This document shows positions 18,583-28,525 of a stretch of 64,000 nucleotides of DNA, one piece after another. The notes beneath the pieces were generated by a model that was given only the letters and a program-made list of their open reading frames with translations, was not told where the DNA came from and did not search any database. The stretch covers positions 744,001-808,000 of the forward strand of contig JAGKQI010000043.1 of NCBI GenBank assembly GCA_018806915.1, read 5' to 3'. Position numbers and translations under genes: made by a program. Position 1 is the first letter of the stretch. The number at the start of each line of letters is the position of its first letter. This DNA comes from Phytophthora colocasiae (Eukaryota > Oomycota > Peronosporomycetes > Peronosporales > Peronosporaceae).

Positions 18583-20604
18583 CTAGTGTAAACGCGATCG
18601 CTTACTTGGCGGGAGCTCATAACTCTCACTCGGCTTTTCTTCTTTGTGAGTCGCGCTGTAGCGCCAACCATCGCTTCGGTATTCAAGAGGGGATATATCA
18701 AAGTAACCCGCAAAGACTTGGCACGCCCCACCCACACCCTTTACAACGATCTTGTCGCACGAGTCGAGATCAGGACAGACAACAATGTAGATCGGTGACT
18801 CAAAACCTTTTGCAGTGAAAAGTTTGATCAGTGGCTTCAACTGCTTCTCATCGACAGTGTGTTGCTGTCCAACCGCTAGATGAATGAAAGCCACTCGACG
18901 CTTCGTGTTGGAGGAAGAAGGCTTGAGCTTCACAATGCCATCAATATTCGGGAAATCGTCACAGTAGGGATACCAATACGACAACGAATCCTCGTCTCTC
19001 CACTCCTTCAGCTCCTTCTCATCAAAGCCATACCATGTTGCAGTTTCAGAGCAGAAAGCTTCCCCTTCCTTCAGGCCCAACTTAACCATGTCCACCACCT
19101 GCCGTTCTTTACTGCGCTTGAGTGGGTCGTATTCCGATACGTGCAGGGTCAAGTCATTATCGACGGCCAAGCGATGAAAACAAATCTCAAAAACGGTGCC
19201 AGCAAGAGCGTCATGACCAGCTCCTTGAGCCCAGCGAAGACAACGAAGAAGCTCTTCCGACCGAAGTTCCTGTGAGAGCAAGAGAACTGCGTACTCCGAA
19301 TCGATGACTCTCTCCCAATGCGAACGGAACAGATAATTCTCGGAGTCTTGAATGTTCTTGACGTACGTGCGGCGCAACATATCAACAAGATAGCTCCCAG
19401 AATCGACATTCCGAGGATAGAGAGCCAATAGGTTTTTCACCTGCGTGCACACAGTAGAAACTATTATCCGCATGTCCTTGAGAAAGTTTGCCGTCTCTTT
19501 TGCAAATATCCGAACAGATCCACCAGAGATGTAAAATCGGTCTTCCATGTTCTTCTCTTCGAAGTCGTACACTTCTCTTCCCAATTTGAAGAGGTCCTGC
19601 TTCTTCCAACACGGTAATAGACAGCGATACGCTTCCTCACGCTCACTTTGCTTCAGCTCCGCTTGCAGCGATGTCGCCAGCATTCTGAACGTGATCAGCC
19701 CAGGTGGAATACTTTCATACTCAAGTCCATCCAGCAATAGCCACACGTTGGAACGTTTATCGAGCTCTGAGTAAATGGCCACGGCACACTCAGGTGAGCA
19801 TTTCTGCACCGTGAAAAACACAACTTTATCCTCTTGATATCCAAGATACAAGAGGCAGTAACCCTGGTCCACTTTGGTCGACCGACGATACACCAGCACA
19901 TTCTTCTTGTGTTTGAGAACGAGGAAGAACGCCATCACAACCAACAGCGTCGACTTGCCAATTCCAGGAGACCCCACAAGGACACATTTGTCGTAGGAGG
20001 AACTACCTGAAGACTCTCGGAACCATCGTCTCAAAAGGATCGACGCGACTTGTTTCTCCTCCTCTCGCCAGAAGATTTTCTTCTTCGCCGTGCATCCACC
20101 ACAGGACTCCATAATCTGCCAGATCAAAGGAATCTTACGAACTTTGCCAGCTTTCCATTCATCCAACGAACACTCTGCCAGGTACTGTTTCCAGTTTCCC
20201 AAGGGGTTAAATTCTGGGATTTGTATTGCGGGGGCTAAAGCGAGTCCTTGAGGTGGAGCTTGGGGTGGAATAACCACCAGCACGTGAACCACTTTCTCTG
20301 TGGGTAACACACCAGACCCAAGCAATTCCGAATGACTCAGCTGCCAATTCCCGCGCATCTTTTTATACGGAGTGACATCCCCACTCAGAAGCACCGCATC
20401 CAGAGAATCCAGAGAATCGTCATCTTTCAGCCACGCGCCGTTCTTCTTCGCCAGGAAGAGTTTTAGCTTATGAGATGAAAACTTCACATCGTCATTCACC
20501 TCCTTGATGGCCTCTTTCAACTTGGTTACAGACGCATCCGCATCGATGTTCACATCAAATACTTCTTCCGCTTCACCAACGATGACGCAGCATAGATTCA
20601 CCAT
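18583..20604 (-). CDS. Crinkler (CRN) family effector-type protein with P-loop
   Basis: 673 aa from the chosen ATG at 20604; the frame extends 36 codons upstream, but family members begin at this MVxL-type start. Residues 1-55 form the ubiquitin-like CRN header with LKLFLAK at 47-53. The DWL-like region follows and HVLVVIPP (107-114) closes the header. A Walker A motif GSPGIGKST lies at 211-219. The C-terminal part has no motif I can assign securely. CRN proteins are oomycete proteins thought to act in the host cell nucleus after translocation; activity of this copy is not shown. No stop or shift is seen. An inverted repeat lies directly upstream, and COG3 converges on its 3' end. Confidence 0.85.
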   Translation of the reverse strand: MVNLCCVIVGEAEEVFDVNIDADASVTKLKEAIKEVNDDVKFSSHKLKLFLAKKNGAWLKDDDSLDSLDAVLLSGDVTPYKKMRGNWQLSHSELLGSGVLPTEKVVHVLVVIPPQAPPQGLALAPAIQIPEFNPLGNWKQYLAECSLDEWKAGKVRKIPLIWQIMESCGGCTAKKKIFWREEEKQVASILLRRWFRESSGSSSYDKCVLVGSPGIGKSTLLVVMAFFLVLKHKKNVLVYRRSTKVDQGYCLLYLGYQEDKVVFFTVQKCSPECAVAIYSELDKRSNVWLLLDGLEYESIPPGLITFRMLATSLQAELKQSEREEAYRCLLPCWKKQDLFKLGREVYDFEEKNMEDRFYISGGSVRIFAKETANFLKDMRIIVSTVCTQVKNLLALYPRNVDSGSYLVDMLRRTYVKNIQDSENYLFRSHWERVIDSEYAVLLLSQELRSEELLRCLRWAQGAGHDALAGTVFEICFHRLAVDNDLTLHVSEYDPLKRSKERQVVDMVKLGLKEGEAFCSETATWYGFDEKELKEWRDEDSLSYWYPYCDDFPNIDGIVKLKPSSSNTKRRVAFIHLAVGQQHTVDEKQLKPLIKLFTAKGFESPIYIVVCPDLDSCDKIVVKGVGGACQVFAGYFDISPLEYRSDGWRYSATHKEEKPSESYELPPSKRSRLH

Positions 20605-20663
20605 CTTTCCTGAAGGCGGTGGGTTCTGAAATGACTGAATAAGGGGGGGAGAATTTCGAATCG

Positions 20664-20983
20664 TACAGTCCTGCACCTCCAATTCGGCAGAGTGGGACAT
20701 ATCAAGATGCAAGGCTTATTACATTGTTCAGGCACCCGACTCAACACAAAATGTACTGATTTGGTTAATTAGCTAAGGATGAAGCGAATTCCCGCTCGAA
20801 TGGTGAACGTCGACCACCACAATAAAACCTCATAAATCAGTTCATTGCGCCCTACCCGCCCATCACCGTCCATCACCCTTGGTCTGGACCGCCATTACTA
20901 ATCATAACCTGTACGACCTAATGGCATTAGGTCGTACAGGTTATGATGTGACATGGGTGCCGAATTGGAGGTGCAGGACTGTA
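20664..20983. repeat. 26-bp perfect inverted repeats flanking the CRN upstream region
   Basis: The arms 20664-20689 and 20958-20983 are exact complements over 26 bases (core CTGCACCTCCAATTCGGC / GCCGAATTGGAGGTGCAG). They enclose 268 bp, and the left arm lies 60 bp upstream of the CRN start. The layout resembles a short foldback or MITE-like unit, or an inverted duplication of CRN 5' sequence. No target duplication was recognised. Confidence 0.8.
20901..20947. repeat. 23-bp perfect palindrome with one-base centre
   Basis: Arms 20901-20923 and 20925-20947 are exact complements around G at 20924 (inner part CCTAATG G CATTAGG). It lies inside the larger inverted repeat. It could form a cruciform, or hold a dimeric binding site. 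Confidence 0.85.
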
Positions 20984-21092
20984 TTTATTTATAATACCGT
21001 TTAACTGAAAAATTAACGAGGGGAGGGTGATCTGAATACCCATCTTAGAAGCATTACTGCAACCTTATTATGCGATCAAATATTATTAGTCA

Positions 21093-22638
21093 CTAGCCGG
21101 GCGCCGCCGCTACGCGGCGGTGTGTTTGGGTTGTAACTTACAACTTGTAAGGCTCGGGTTTTATTGGTCAGTAAAAAGTATTTTTTTTGATATTAAAAAA
21201 GCATTTTTTAAAAAGATTTTCAGTTTTAATTTTCACGTTTAATATTTGTCAAACTTGAAAATATTATGTTTGTAAAAGTATTTCCCGAAGAGGTTCGAAC
21301 CAGGAATCCACATTTCAAACACACGTTGCACAGCCATCTAGGCTAGAGTTCGTTTTGACATATGGTATTTAAAAGGATGTTTACGGCAAATTATTTTAAC
21401 AGCGTAAAAGTTATTTTGTACCACACAATAAAGGGTAGTTTTCAGGTTAGCTTTACACATAACTTTTTAAACACCTGCTTCCCTATACATCTTTTTGACT
21501 TTCTGTCTTGCACGCACATTAAAATCATTCACCCACGAGTCGTCGGACTGACTGACTGACACTGACTGGCTGGCTGACTGACTGACTGACTGACTTACTT
21601 TCTTACTTACTCCACTCTCACTCACTCACTCACCCACTCTCACTCGCTTCCTAGCTTTCTCTCACTGACTTACGTCCTCCTTACGGACTTGCGTACTTAA
21701 TTTGCACACACACACACACACACACGGGAGCGCAAACCTATACCGGTTTCTTCCTTCCCGCTAAACCATTTGTAGAACACGGGCAGCTCTAGAGAAGAAC
21801 TGTAGACAAATAAACATGCTCGTTTCCGCCTCCGGCTCGAACCCGTCCTGCTGCTCGCCTGTCAATTTGGGAAATGATGACACGGATCGCGTTTACATCG
21901 TTGAAGTAAAAATCACCATCCTAGGTTCCTGAAGTACAATAAATTGGAATGTCCTTCAGTGCGCCTTGACGGGCGAGTTGCTTGAGTGCTTCCAGAGTCT
22001 TTAGGTGTAAAAAGATTAAGTGTAAAGCAGAAAACAACAACGGTGAGTGAAATCACTTGAAGATGACCAAGTTACAAATTTGTATATACATCTATTTCTT
22101 TAGACATAGTTTTAGAGGGTTTTTATTCATGGCGGATTTTTCTGTCGTGTCATTTGTGGAAGATATTTTTCAGTGAGTGCCGTCGTTGTCTGTAAGAGAA
22201 AGGTTGGTGTCGAGTGCGGGGACTTCGATTCCCGCACGATTCCCGCTTTCACCTTTCGCGGCGAAGAACGCGTCGCTCTGCTCTCGGGGCAGGGGCCATT
22301 GACGCGTGACACAACAGTAACAATAAAGTAAAAAGCAAGAAGAGAGTTAAACAAACAAATAAAAACGTTAAAGCAAAATAATAACAAAAAGTATAAAATT
22401 AAAAACAAATAAAATATAAAAGTAAATTCGGTTTTAACAAAAGTAAAAACAAATAACTGTAAAAAGTAAAAATTGACATAAAAAACAAAATTAGCTGAAA
22501 AGTGCTTTGTAGCCGCCTTCGCGCTCGGCAGCAACTAATTGGTTACAAATATTTAAAACATATAATTGGCTAAAATCGATATGGTGATCCGTGTGACGGA
22601 CAGACAGACAGACACCATGCTCTCCTCATTTTTTAAGA
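21093..22638 (-). mobile_element. Non-autonomous Helitron-like element 1
   Basis: The 3' end (left, minus strand) has hairpin CCGCCGC-GTA-GCGGCGG (21104-21120), seven bases, then CTAG (21093-21096) and a host T, as expected for Helitrons (CTRR end, A-T target). The 5' end is placed at TC (22637-22638), directly against the 3' end of element 2; its sequence (TCTTAAAAAATG) is not a classical TCTCTAC, so this boundary is less sure. No Rep/helicase ORF is present. Inside are microsatellites (GACT/CACT type about 21545-21650, CA repeat about 21706-21726), a gypsy gag fragment and a tRNA-like A/B box pair. The ORF 22127-22534 is AT-rich low-complexity sequence and is not called. Confidence 0.55.
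21946..22004 (-). pseudogene. B/C gypsy gag fragment inside Helitron-like element 1
   Basis: About 59 bases match the antisense of the segment after the gag zinc knuckle (LKTLEALKQLARQGALKD). The block reads GAGTGCTTCCAGAGTCTT here and nearly the same in element C at 60510-60530. It is too short to function. Its presence in the Helitron-like element suggests capture, or insertion of a decayed gypsy. Confidence 0.75.
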
Positions 22639-23145
22639 CTAGCCGAGTGCCGCCCGCTTTTGCGGGCGGTGTGTATGTGTTTGGTTGAAACCCGTGGGGC
22701 TCACTGTTCCAGTTCGCCCCACTACTCACCATCGGCGCCACACCTTCGGCGCGCGCCAGTTGGCCGAGGTGCTACCTTCGCTTCGCTCGGTAGGATGCAT
22801 TTTAGCCAATCACCGGTCTGTAAAAGCTGCGAGTTCGTACTTATCAAAGCATTTTTATCGTACTTAGCTTAATTTTATCCAATGAAAATTTTGTGGCCGG
22901 TTGTGCGGACCAATCAGAGGCCACAGAGAGGGTTATCATTAGTGGGCTATATTTGTAATTTTGGCATTCCTGAGAGCAGTCTAGAACGTAGGGATAGGCG
23001 AAACCATGGGAAAATACAGTATAGAATACCTACGTGTACAAAATGGAGAGACAGGTAGCTACGCAGGTTTATGCGCTATGACGTTGCAATGACGGACGGA
23101 CACACAACGGACACACAGACACGGCACTAGCCTAGAGGGTAGAGA
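22639..23145 (-). mobile_element. Non-autonomous Helitron-like element 2
   Basis: 507 bp. On the minus strand the 5' end reads TCTCTACCCTCTAGGC right after a host A, matching the Helitron TCTCTAC-type start. The 3' end has hairpin CCGCCCGC-AAAA-GCGGGCGG (22650-22669), seven bases, CTAG (22639-22642), then T. There is no coding capacity. Both termini and the A/T target fit. Confidence 0.7.
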
Positions 23146-23652
23146 TATTCACGCAGCGCAGCCATCTATTTTTAGCACGACCCTTCGGACGTGTTTTTCG
23201 ATCCCGTGCCGAGCACTCTTGCTACGGGGTAACGCTACCAAATTTCAGCGCGGAAGCCACCGGTCTCGGCTCGGTTGCCATGCCCGTCCTAATGAAAGGC
23301 CCGGATGGAATATTTACCCGGATGTGCGGGCCATGCGCTTATGAGCTGTATGAGGCTCAGATCTGGTCGTGGAAGAGTGCTCGAATGGACTTTTATAAGT
23401 CCGACTACGTGATTTTGTCACGGGTTTATTTTTCCGGTAAACCTGAAGCGGCCTTTCGTACCGAAAACCCTTAGTCAAAAAGCACATTTTTCACTACGTG
23501 ATTTTCATTTTCCGGGGCTTCTGAAAGCCACTAGTATAAGCATATCAATCGTACCTGCTGTATAGAGCCGTTTTCTCTGAACTCCGCACTCGAAAACTTG
23601 AGTTTGTTCTTCTTCTTGTACCTGGAGAACACCTCTTCAAAATCCTCCCAAG
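23146..23652. other. Stretch without recognised gene
   Basis: Contains a 64-codon ORF (23280-23474) without recognisable motifs and short hairpin-prone GC-rich words. It is not called as a gene. Confidence 0.4.
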
Positions 23653-24714
23653 GTGAAGCATGTCTTGACAACTATGGAGAAATACCCAGTCCAACTGACA
23701 GACGCCTACTTGAGGTCGCGGGTCATTGAGTACCAATGGGAAGCCATGAGAACTGGCGACAACATACATCCTTTTGTTATTCCTGCTGATATCACACGGT
23801 CAATGGAGGCTGCAATTACTACTGCACGAACGGAACAGCACGAACCCGACAAGCTCGTCCCCAGTGTATCATAGCAAGGAATTGTTCTTGACATTGTTGC
23901 AAACATCGACCCAAAACTATGGAAGTTCTGCAGATAAGGTTGCTGAAATTGTTGTGGTTGCTTTATAGGGTCGCTTTACTAATATGGTTGCTATTTTGTT
24001 TGCAGTTGATACGTTAATGCGTCGACAGAATTCTACCGAGGAAAGGCCAAGGCCAAGTCATGGGTCGAAGATCGAAAGTGGCTTGAACGCAATTGATCTG
24101 AATTGGACGCGGATGTTGACTTTCTCGCGAAGGAAACGCAAACTTGGTGTAACGCGCGAAACTGTCTGAAAGCGCCACCAATCTCTCGCCAACGAAGTGA
24201 TCTCGAAGTTTACAAAATGTTGTCTTCGCAGCGCGTTCGGTACAGGTGTTACAAGGTCATAACTCCTTTCGAAGAACTGGTCGGAAGTGTTTGTCGTGGG
24301 TGGCTCTCTGACAGTTCGATTGAGCTCTGCTTGAGTGAAATTGCAGCATCCGCGGGGTGTTGTTGCGTGGTGTCTTTGATTTTATGGCAAATTGGTTGCG
24401 AGAAGGGCTGCGAGGATTTATTGATCGCTGGCACAAGTCATCAAATCCCGGGAGTCGATCCAGTTACCTAGGTGGATGCCCCTCAACAACCTGATAACTC
24501 TAGTTGTGGTGCTTTGACCGTCGCTCACGAGCATAGAATCGTTGCTGGGAACGCAAACCTGCATTGCTACAATGATAGCAAGACAGATGTCGACGTAATG
24601 AGCTTGCGGATGCTATGGTTGATGCTGTTGCGGTCCCGCAAGCGCCGAATACCGAACGTTGATGCTTCTACAGCAGCCGAAATTGGTCAGAAGCTCCAGG
24701 ATCAGCTCAAGTAG
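23653..24714 (+). pseudogene. Ulp1-like (C48) cysteine protease relic
   Basis: The 3' end carries PQQPDNSSCG, matching the Ulp1/SENP glutamine and catalytic-cysteine block (Q-x-D-x(3)-CG). Upstream is RGWLSDSSIELCLSEI, like the W-L-D-x-x-I start of the Ulp1 fold. The frame 24103-24714 is broken by TAG at 24469-24471, just before the Cys block. Only about 55 residues separate the two blocks, and the usual His-Trp segment is not seen, so the catalytic His is probably deleted. The 5' part (23653-23874, EKYPVQLTDAYLRSRVIEYQWE) may be an N-terminal piece in another frame. Such proteases normally process ubiquitin-like modifiers and are often carried by transposons. Confidence 0.55.
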
Positions 24715-24759
24715 TCATGTGAATCTGTGTAAACAATTAATACAGTTCCACTCCACTAC

Positions 24760-25008
24760 CTAGTTTCTTAATTTATTTACTGCCATCTCTAGCAGCACCA
24801 TACCGTCTTGAACCACGCCATCACTGCCCAAATCAGAGTCCATAGTGTACAAGCATTCCTCATTCTCCTCGATCCGGGACATCAGCTCCATCTGAACCCT
24901 GAGTATTTGTCCCAGTATATCCCCGATCTCATCCAGCTTGCGTCTTGTGTCCGTGAGCTCTTCGCGTCTTGCTCGTACCAGTTCATGTGATAGCGAGCTT
25001 CTATCCAT
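24760..25008 (-). CDS. Small coiled-coil protein, function unknown
   Basis: 82 codons plus stop from ATG at 25008 (the open frame extends to 25089). The first 55 residues are strongly helical and heptad-like (ELVRARREELTDTRRKLDEIGDIL, then QILRVQMELMSRIEENEE). The rest is acidic. It faces the Ulp1-like relic tail-to-tail, 45 bp away. Family not recognised. It may be part of the same mobile unit or a chance ORF. Confidence 0.35.
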   Translation of the reverse strand: MDRSSLSHELVRARREELTDTRRKLDEIGDILGQILRVQMELMSRIEENEECLYTMDSDLGSDGVVQDGMVLLEMAVNKLRN

Positions 25009-25089
25009 CGTCGTGAGGCCCTTGCGTGTAGTTGAAAAACGAGGAGTGTGAAGAATGTGTGACACATGGACATGAAGTGTAACACACAC

Positions 25090-25728
25090 ACTACTGTGTG
25101 GTACACATTTCTCTATTTGTAGTGCAATTCAATGTATTATATTGCTCAAGTGATGACGACGGCGACGTGGCAGTGATCTATTATAAATTACGGTTAAAAC
25201 CTTTGTTTTGAGGTTGCTTTAGGCGATATGGTTGTGCTAATTCGTGTCGTGCTGTCGTTGTATGGTTGCCGTAACGCCGTTCGAATCTGGCTGCATGGTT
25301 CTCTTTTATTCCGGAAGTTTGCGCGCACTGGATCTCGCTTTCTCCCATATTGAAAATCCTGGTCCTAGCCAGCATTGTACTACACAATATGACTGAATAG
25401 AGCATGTTAAATGGTATTTTGGAAATTCAAATTTACGTAAAATCGCACTTAACCCTTTTGTGAAGAAGCGGTGCATTCTGTCCCTTTTGGTGCCAATATA
25501 CAAGATGGGAAGCCATACCACCATCAATAGGGGCAGAATGCCCTGGTTGACTAACGTTCAAGCCTAACCCAACCCGTATTCATTCTACCAATGAGAAAAC
25601 TCTACGAAGTCGCGTCTCTGACAAAATGTTCCGGCTCTTGAACATAAAACAAATATATCATACTTTATTTCAAACAACTTCACCAATTGTCAATACGGGA
25701 TTTTCCTACGCGCCACCAGGTGAATTCA
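25090..25728. other. AT-rich stretch without recognised gene
   Basis: Minus-strand frames at 25181-25405 and 25306-25527 show no motif I can defend. They might be eroded transposase sequence. Confidence 0.35.
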
Positions 25729-26252
25729 ATGGTCAGAACTTCATTCAGCTTCGACGACGACAAGCAACTCGTCCAACTAGTGCGGCGATACGAAAATGCC
25801 GGCGCGCGAATCGTGAGGGCGAATGTGGTGCACAACATGCGTCACACAGGGCAGATTTCCGCCGTGAAACAGCGGCTACGGTCGTTGAAAAGATCGCAAG
25901 GCAACTTAATTTCGCAGTTCCCTCGAAGTATTTTTCACGCCAGTGCAGCGGTCTCGAGGGCGGCCTGCTGCAGTAATTCAGCAACTACGAGCTATTGCGA
26001 CAGCTCCTCAACTACGAAGGGCACCTCGTGGTAGTGCTTCGAATCGACCGGATGCAAGTGCCATAACGCCACCGGGGGTTAATTTGCAGATACGCTCTCT
26101 GGGCCAGTCGAAGGGGGCTTTAACATTTTTTGGCAATACCCACCAAGTTAGTCAAGACGTATGATAAGCACTCCATCCACCGTAATGTCGGTGAGATATT
26201 ACCTGGTTGTATAACAAAGCTTCTGGAGAAGATATCCAGCGTGACGGTGTAA
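25729..26252 (+). pseudogene. Myb-like plus DOT1-like methyltransferase relic
   Basis: 25729-25900 encodes a SANT/Myb-like helix set (FSFDDDKQLVQLVRRYENAGARI ending ... KQRLRSLKRSQGN). After a broken Ser-rich linker, another frame (about 26150-26250) reads HRNVGEILPGCITKLLEKISSVTV and then stops. NVGEILP-x(3)-T-x-LL before a VT block resembles the lead-in to the SAM-binding core of DOT1-like histone methyltransferases that occur as multicopy genes in oomycetes. The SAM-binding core is absent. The assignment is by memory of the family. Confidence 0.4.
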
Positions 26253-26464
26253 ATGCTATGAAAAACAGTCTATACTACCGGGCATTTCAAGAGAGGGCAA
26301 TGCAATCTGCGTTTTCACATCTGTTAGTCGGTCAGCGTACATTTATGGCAGCGAGGAAGATGGCGTGCGTTGTGTGGGCACGCTGCATATGACTGTAGTG
26401 TGGCCATCTAAGTAATGCACTCGGAGAACTTACACAATGAAGCAGACTTTGCTAATATTTCCAA

Positions 26465-26569
26465 AGTTAATTCAAGTAACATGCGCATCTCTTTAGTATA
26501 GTTAATTCAAGTACCATGCGCATCTCTTTAGTATAGTTAATTCAAGTACCATGCGCAGCGCTTTAGAAT
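26465..26569 (+). repeat. 35-bp tandem repeat, 3 copies
   Basis: Copies at 26465, 26500 and 26535 share AGTTAATTCAAGTACCATGC followed by GCATCTCTTTAGTAT; the first has one change and the third several. Non-coding. Confidence 0.85.
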
Positions 26570-26599
26570 AATTTATTCACTCATGTTTAGGATGGTGCT

Positions 26600-28483
26600 T
26601 CAATGTTCCGAGCTCGTGCGAACCTACCTTTGACTGAGAATAAAGCCTTGACATGTAACTAACCGATGATATTTGTCCCAACGTGTCCAAGACACGTGCG
26701 GACACATGAAGGCCTTTGAAACGCCTTCTATGTGGACAACTTTGCACAACGCCACGCCGTGTAGAAAGCAATAATCGGTGAGTTTTGTAGGGTAGCGTTC
26801 CTCCCATCGGCAACACACTGTCGCCGTTTTTTTTCGGTTCATCCGGTTGCGTCGCTCCCAAACTCCCGCCATCGGTGAACAGCATGTTCTGCTCGCTGGG
26901 AGCTTCTTTCCATTTCCCGTTGAAGAGCTGCGTTACTAGCTGTACAATAAAGGCTCGGTGGGTTCCTATCACTGCCCAAGTGTGGATTCTGCTTCTGAAG
27001 CATAGATCCAGCCCGCGTTTGCGCGTCATAAATGCATTTGCTCAAGCGACATCCACCAAAGCCAACCCAAGCTTCTTGAACCACTTCTTGAAGGAATGAC
27101 CATCAGCAATTGAAAACTTCCTCGTAGCTCATCTAAGCGATTAACACCTTGCATGTAGGTGTTATACTCCTTCACGCACGTCGGGCGCTGAATGTACGCT
27201 TGTTGGCTTGGACTTGGCGCTCCACCGTCGGCAGGGTGGACGCGCCGGCCAACATTTACAATTGCGCTGTCGTACCAGGATACAGCAACAATTTTGTGGG
27301 TCGTAGATACTGAAGTTGTCCACCCAGTGTTTGGCACGAGTCGTGTGGTGAACTCTGACAACTACTACACATCGGTACAACTATTGGAAGCTCTACGGGT
27401 GAAGGGTCTTTACTCTCTCGAGAAACCGTTCGTAAAAAGAGTGACCGTTTTCCACAGCATGTGAGGCTGGAGAAAAAGGAGTGTTTCAGAGGGTCATCGC
27501 GCCAGGCGCACGCACTGCCGAATCGCTGAGGCGGCTGCCAGCTCACTGCCAATTTCATTTGCCTCCTCGACCAACGCAGCACCGGCTAGCCGGTCTGATA
27601 TTGTACTCGCGCAATGAAGTCTAAAGTCAGGGAGATCCACGACGTGGCGCAGCACGTCTTGAAATTCGAAGGTGGTACTTGCCCATAGGCTTCATTGGGT
27701 TGTAAACGATAAGAGGTTTACTGTACTTGGACCGGCAGGCGACACTAGCCTCGTTCAGCGCAACGTTCCTGCCAACTTCAACATATTTTGGTCCTGTAGA
27801 CTTGAGCAAGTTGATCAGCGGACGAATACGAGCTGCCTGGTCGTTGTTGGTGCTATTCGGCTGGACGCAACGGAAGGTAAAGCATTGACGCAACTGCTTA
27901 AAGCGTCGAATGGCATGATGTTGTCGAGACCCACAGAATTACCGCAGAAAATCACATCCTGTACATGAGTACCCCAGTAGTTGCTGTACTCGCCCTTGTC
28001 AACGAGCGACATGTAAAATATGATGCCCAGAAACGTCATGATCTCTTGAAGGGTGAATGACATCCTGAGTGCGATAAAATTGAATTGGGCATAGCTGTTT
28101 GTCTCCCCCAGAACTTGTTGCCAAAATCCTACCGGAATATACGCAATTTTTTTTTGCTAAACCTGAGTGCTCGAAAATATGACGGAATTCTGGTCACAGT
28201 CTCGTAGTAGTAGTTTATCCGAGTGCTGATAAAGATCGCTAGGAGCTTCCATTACTTGTGACGGCTCGAAGCGAAAATTCACGACAGCTTCCACTTGCGC
28301 AACAAAATTCGGGACTGAAATCGGAGGTTCATAGTGCTCCTTACAAACTTCGAAACCTTCCATACCTCCATCAATTACAACACTTTCTCCTGAGTCCACC
28401 GCACAGAGTTGACTCCAGCCAGGTCCATTTGCCCGAGCGTAAAACGAGCTGTAGTTCGTATTACCTAAAGCCATGTTCTCCAC
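26600..28483 (-). pseudogene. piggyBac-like transposase relic with an inverted segment
   Basis: Minus-strand fragments in N-to-C order are: SFTLQEIMTFLGIIFYMSLV with GEYSNYWG (28063-27960); RIRPLINLL ... VALNEASVA ... YNPMKPMGKYHLRI (27840-27680); VSWYDSAIVNVGRR and TCVKEYNTYMQGVNRLDELRG (27300-27090); and a C-terminal remnant to about 26600. All fit the piggyBac DDE family. The block that should lie between the second and third, NSDNYYTSVQLLEALRVKG plus RLEKKECFRGSSRQAHA, is read on the plus strand at about 27320-27515. Many stops and shifts are present. It would have been a cut-and-paste transposase. Confidence 0.75.
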
Positions 28484-28525
28484 GTGAGATTGAAACTGAG
28501 AGTCGAGCCACCTGACTTGATATAG

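Noticed and set aside
21275..21350. Functional tRNA gene
   Set aside because: B-box present, but T-stem and acceptor pairing fail; kept only as a low-interest observation.
22127..22534. 135-aa Phe-rich minus-strand ORF
   Set aside because: Translation of A/T-rich low-complexity DNA inside a Helitron-like element; the membrane-like look comes from the base composition.
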